Shown: positions 14,991-17,028 of the stretch, in pieces | Layout of the letters: the number at the start of each line of letters is the position of its first letter | Position numbering within the stretch: position 1 is the stretch's first letter | From: Spirochaeta sp. | GTDB lineage: Bacteria > Spirochaetota > Spirochaetia > DSM-2461 | DNA: 17,028 nucleotides | Assembly (NCBI GenBank): GCA_030635565.1 | Contig: DAOVYP010000012.1 | Location: forward strand, 1-17,028 | Direction: 5' to 3' | The notes under the pieces: generated by a model | What the model was told of the DNA's origin: nothing | What the model saw: only the letters and a program-made list of their open reading frames with translations | Database searches by the model: none | Made by a program: the position numbers and the translations under genes

Positions 14991-15991
14991 ACTCTGATAT
15001 TGTAACTCTCGATCATGGAAGTGGCGGAAAACTGACTCAGAATCTTGTAAAGATGTTTACTGATTATTTCGGTGATGCCGGACCCGTGAATATGACTGAT
15101 TCTGCCGTAATCAACTCCGAAACAAGTTCAGCGGCTTTTACAACTGATTCCTATGTTGTTAATCCCATCCATTTTCCCGGAGGAAATATCGGCAAATTGG
15201 CTGTCTGCGGCACAGTAAATGATTTGGCGGTATCCGGGGCAGTACCTCGGTATCTCAGCTGTGCATTTATTCTGGAAGAGGGCCTTGAAATAAGTGAGCT
15301 GGAACAAATCGTAAAATCCATGGCCGAAACAGCAAAGTCAGCTGATGTGACTATTGTAACAGGAGACACCAAGGTAGTTGAAAGAGGTGCCTGCGATCAA
15401 ATGTTTATAAATACCGCGGGCATAGGTTTCATAAAGCCGGAACACGAGTCAATCGGAACAGGCCGAAATGTCAAACCCGGAGATAAAATTCTTATAAATG
15501 GAAATATTGGAGACCATGGGCTTGCGGTACTCTCAATCCGCAACTCTTTCAGGAATGATATTCACTCAGACTGCGCACCCCTCAATAACTTGATTCAAAG
15601 CTGTCTGGGCGTAAATAGCAGTATCCATTTTATGAGAGATGCGACCAGAGGCGGTCTTGCGGCAGTACTTGTTGAACTGGCGGAAATGATTGACAAGGGA
15701 ATAAAACTTGATGAAAAGATGATTCCCCTGGCAGAAAACACCCGCGGTCTTTGTGAATTCCTGGGTTTTGACCCTCTGAACCTGGCAAATGAGGGGAAGG
15801 TGATAATAACAGCAGGTGACGGTTGGAAAGATATTCTTGAAGTCATGAAATCCCATCCACTGGGTAAAGAAAGCCGGGTTATTGGTACCATTGTAAATGA
15901 TCATCCCGGCAGGGTTGTTCTGGAAACAGAAATTGGCGGTAGCAGAATAATTGAAGTACCGGCTGGTATGCAGCTTCCGAGGATATGCTGA
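14987..15991 (+). CDS. hypE: Hydrogenase maturation protein HypE
   Basis: Dehydrates the carbamoyl group placed on its C-terminal cysteine by HypF to give a thiocyanate, using ATP, and passes cyanide to HypC-HypD. The 334-residue protein has the PurM-like ATP-binding N-terminus VTLDHGSGGKLTQNLV, GNIGKLAVCGTVNDLAVSGA, VTIVTGDTKVVERG and MRDATRGGLAAVLVELA. It ends in PRIC, the obligatory terminal cysteine. The ATG overlaps the hypD stop (ATGA) and is preceded by AGGGAGG at 14976-14982. Confidence 0.97.
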   Translation: MNSDIVTLDHGSGGKLTQNLVKMFTDYFGDAGPVNMTDSAVINSETSSAAFTTDSYVVNPIHFPGGNIGKLAVCGTVNDLAVSGAVPRYLSCAFILEEGLEISELEQIVKSMAETAKSADVTIVTGDTKVVERGACDQMFINTAGIGFIKPEHESIGTGRNVKPGDKILINGNIGDHGLAVLSIRNSFRNDIHSDCAPLNNLIQSCLGVNSSIHFMRDATRGGLAAVLVELAEMIDKGIKLDEKMIPLAENTRGLCEFLGFDPLNLANEGKVIITAGDGWKDILEVMKSHPLGKESRVIGTIVNDHPGRVVLETEIGGSRIIEVPAGMQLPRIC

Positions 15992-16335
15992 TGCATGAAC
16001 TGACGGTCGTATCCAACATTTTTAAAATCATCATGGAAACAGCAGACATAAATAATCTGACAAAAATTTCAAAGGTTAGTCTGAAAGTCGGGCGTCAACG
16101 GCACCTGGCCCCTGATCTTATGAAATTCGCGTTTGATTCTGTTGCTCAGGATACAATAGCTGCCGGAGCATTCCTGAATATTGAAAGAGTGGATATTCAA
16201 ATGAGATGCCGTAACTGTGGTCTGGATTTTATTGTTGAAGACAATGCATATCTCTGCATCTCATGCGGATCGGCCGGACTTGAAACAATTTCAGGGAAAG
16301 ACCTGTTGATAGAAAGCATTGAAGGAGAGCTGTGA
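15991..16335 (+). CDS. hypA: Nickel chaperone HypA
   Basis: Binds nickel and, with HypB, inserts it into the hydrogenase large subunit. The start at 15991 gives MHELTVVSN, with the nickel-binding His2 next to the N-terminal amine; an upstream in-frame ATG at 15985 would add two residues and put His out of place, so I reject it. The 114-residue protein has the zinc site Cys73, Cys76, Cys89 and Cys92 (CRNC and CISC). The start shares its A with the hypE TGA (TGATG), with GAGG at 15979-15982. Confidence 0.96.
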   Translation: MHELTVVSNIFKIIMETADINNLTKISKVSLKVGRQRHLAPDLMKFAFDSVAQDTIAAGAFLNIERVDIQMRCRNCGLDFIVEDNAYLCISCGSAGLETISGKDLLIESIEGEL

Positions 16336-16997
16336 TGGAAATTGCGATTATGAAAGCAGTTCTGGAGCTGAACGATAATAAAGCCAGAGAAATTACTGCA
16401 TTGCTTAAAGAGAAGCGGGTTCTGCTTCTTAATATCATAAGTTCACCGGGATCAGGAAAAACAACTTTACTGGAAAGAACTGCAGAACATTTTAAAGGAA
16501 AATACTCTATTGCTGTTATTGAGGGAGATATTGCAACGGCAAGAGATGCAGAGCGATTGAAAAAATATAATATACCGCTTGTTGTTATAAACACTGACGG
16601 CGCCTGTCATCTGAATTCTATGAGTATTAAAAATGCTCTTGATCAGTTTGATCTCAACGAGCTTGATATAATTTTTGTAGAGAATGTCGGGAACCTGATC
16701 TGTCCATCAGAATTTGACATTGGAGAAAGTGCAAAAATTGCCATGTTGAGTACTGCCGAAGGAGATGATAAACCGGCAAAGTACCCTCTTCTCTTCAGGG
16801 AATCTGAGCTGATGATATTAAATAAAATGGATCTGGCTCCATATACAAATTTTAATAAAGTGTCATTTTATAAGGATCTTGAGAAAATTAATAAAAATTT
16901 GCCTGTCATCGAAACATCATGCACAAAGAATGAGGGACTTTCAGGGTGGTTCGAATGGGTTGAATATAAAGCTATTGGTGGAGGTGCTGGAATATGA
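16335..16997 (+). CDS. hypB: Nickel-insertion GTPase HypB
   Basis: SIMIBI-class GTPase that powers nickel delivery by HypA. From ATG 16335 it is 220 residues. The P-loop is SSPGSGKTT (36-44), followed by EGDIATARDAERL, the metal-binding Cys91-His92 in DGACHLN, NVGNLICPSEFDIGE, and the guanine-specificity motif NKMDL. The N-terminal CxxCGC nickel site of E. coli HypB and the His-rich stretch of rhizobial HypB are both absent, so this is the minimal form without a nickel store. A GTG at 16332 is an alternative start, but ATG has AGGAG at 16323-16327 and the TGATG overlap with hypA. Confidence 0.96.
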   Translation: MEIAIMKAVLELNDNKAREITALLKEKRVLLLNIISSPGSGKTTLLERTAEHFKGKYSIAVIEGDIATARDAERLKKYNIPLVVINTDGACHLNSMSIKNALDQFDLNELDIIFVENVGNLICPSEFDIGESAKIAMLSTAEGDDKPAKYPLLFRESELMILNKMDLAPYTNFNKVSFYKDLEKINKNLPVIETSCTKNEGLSGWFEWVEYKAIGGGAGI

Positions 16998-17028
16998 CTA
17001 CGGTATTAAACAAACAGTCTACAAAAGA
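16994..17028 (+). CDS. Start of an unidentified gene, cut by window end
   Basis: ATG at 16994 overlaps the hypB stop (ATGA) and has GGAGG at 16980-16984, so it is very likely a real start in the same operon. Only MTTVLNKQSTK is visible, which is too short to identify. A hydrogenase subunit, another maturation protein or a transporter would all fit the context. Confidence 0.6.
   Translation, partial: MTTVLNKQSTK

Noticed and set aside
15985..15990. Upstream ATG for hypA (MLMHEL)
   Set aside because: HypA needs His at position 2 for nickel binding; the ATG at 15991 provides this and gives the TGATG junction.

Overview
The window reads as a bacterial chromosome segment with two base-composition regimes. 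The polA-coaE-SPOR part and the cysE to DUF454 part are GC-rich: one sampled 60-base polA line has 35 G/C. The hydrogenase-maturation cluster at the right end is much lower: sampled 60-base lines of hypF and hypB have 26 and 25 G/C. The source is most likely a spirochaete or a relative. This rests on recalled synteny (polA next to coaE, as in Borrelia) and on an atypical CoaE P-loop resembling what I remember from treponemes. It is an inference, not a measurement.

Layout, left to right. (1) 1-3830, plus strand: the 3' part of polA (start outside the window), then coaE and a membrane-anchored SPOR-domain protein. (2) 3845-4612, plus: a divergent alpha/beta-hydrolase-like protein. (3) 4613-6136, minus: a toxin-antitoxin pair whose antitoxin is intact but whose RelE-type toxin has an in-frame stop, then an alpha/beta hydrolase. 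(4) 6137-6485: a non-coding stretch with a long imperfect hairpin and a diverged copy of its core. (5) 6486-7421, minus: a long-form serine O-acetyltransferase. (6) 7501-10526, plus: a lysine 2,3-aminomutase/EpmB-type radical SAM protein, a NUDIX hydrolase, a quinone oxidoreductase and a DUF454 membrane protein. (7) 10527-11386: 860 bases without a credible gene, holding several elaborate inverted-repeat structures, two of which fold on paper as multi-branched cloverleaves. (8) 11387-17028, plus: hypF-hypC-hypD-hypE-hypA-hypB plus the first codons of another gene.

The hyp genes form a complete set for building the NiFe(CN)2CO site of [NiFe]-hydrogenases. HypF and HypE make the cyanide ligands, HypC and HypD assemble the Fe(CN)2CO unit, and HypA and HypB insert nickel. 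From hypC onward every junction overlaps by one to five bases, which suggests strict translational coupling. The hydrogenase structural genes are not in the window. The clearest anomaly in the operon is hypD. The conserved N-terminus is encoded upstream of any usual start codon, and the only start that fits is an ATT that overlaps the hypC stop and has a well-placed Shine-Dalgarno sequence.

I found no complete new defence or mobile system. The least explained material is the set of structured, apparently non-coding elements at 6240-6442 and 10688-11083. They flank gene blocks of differing composition and look like repeat-type elements or structured RNAs whose identity needs a search.
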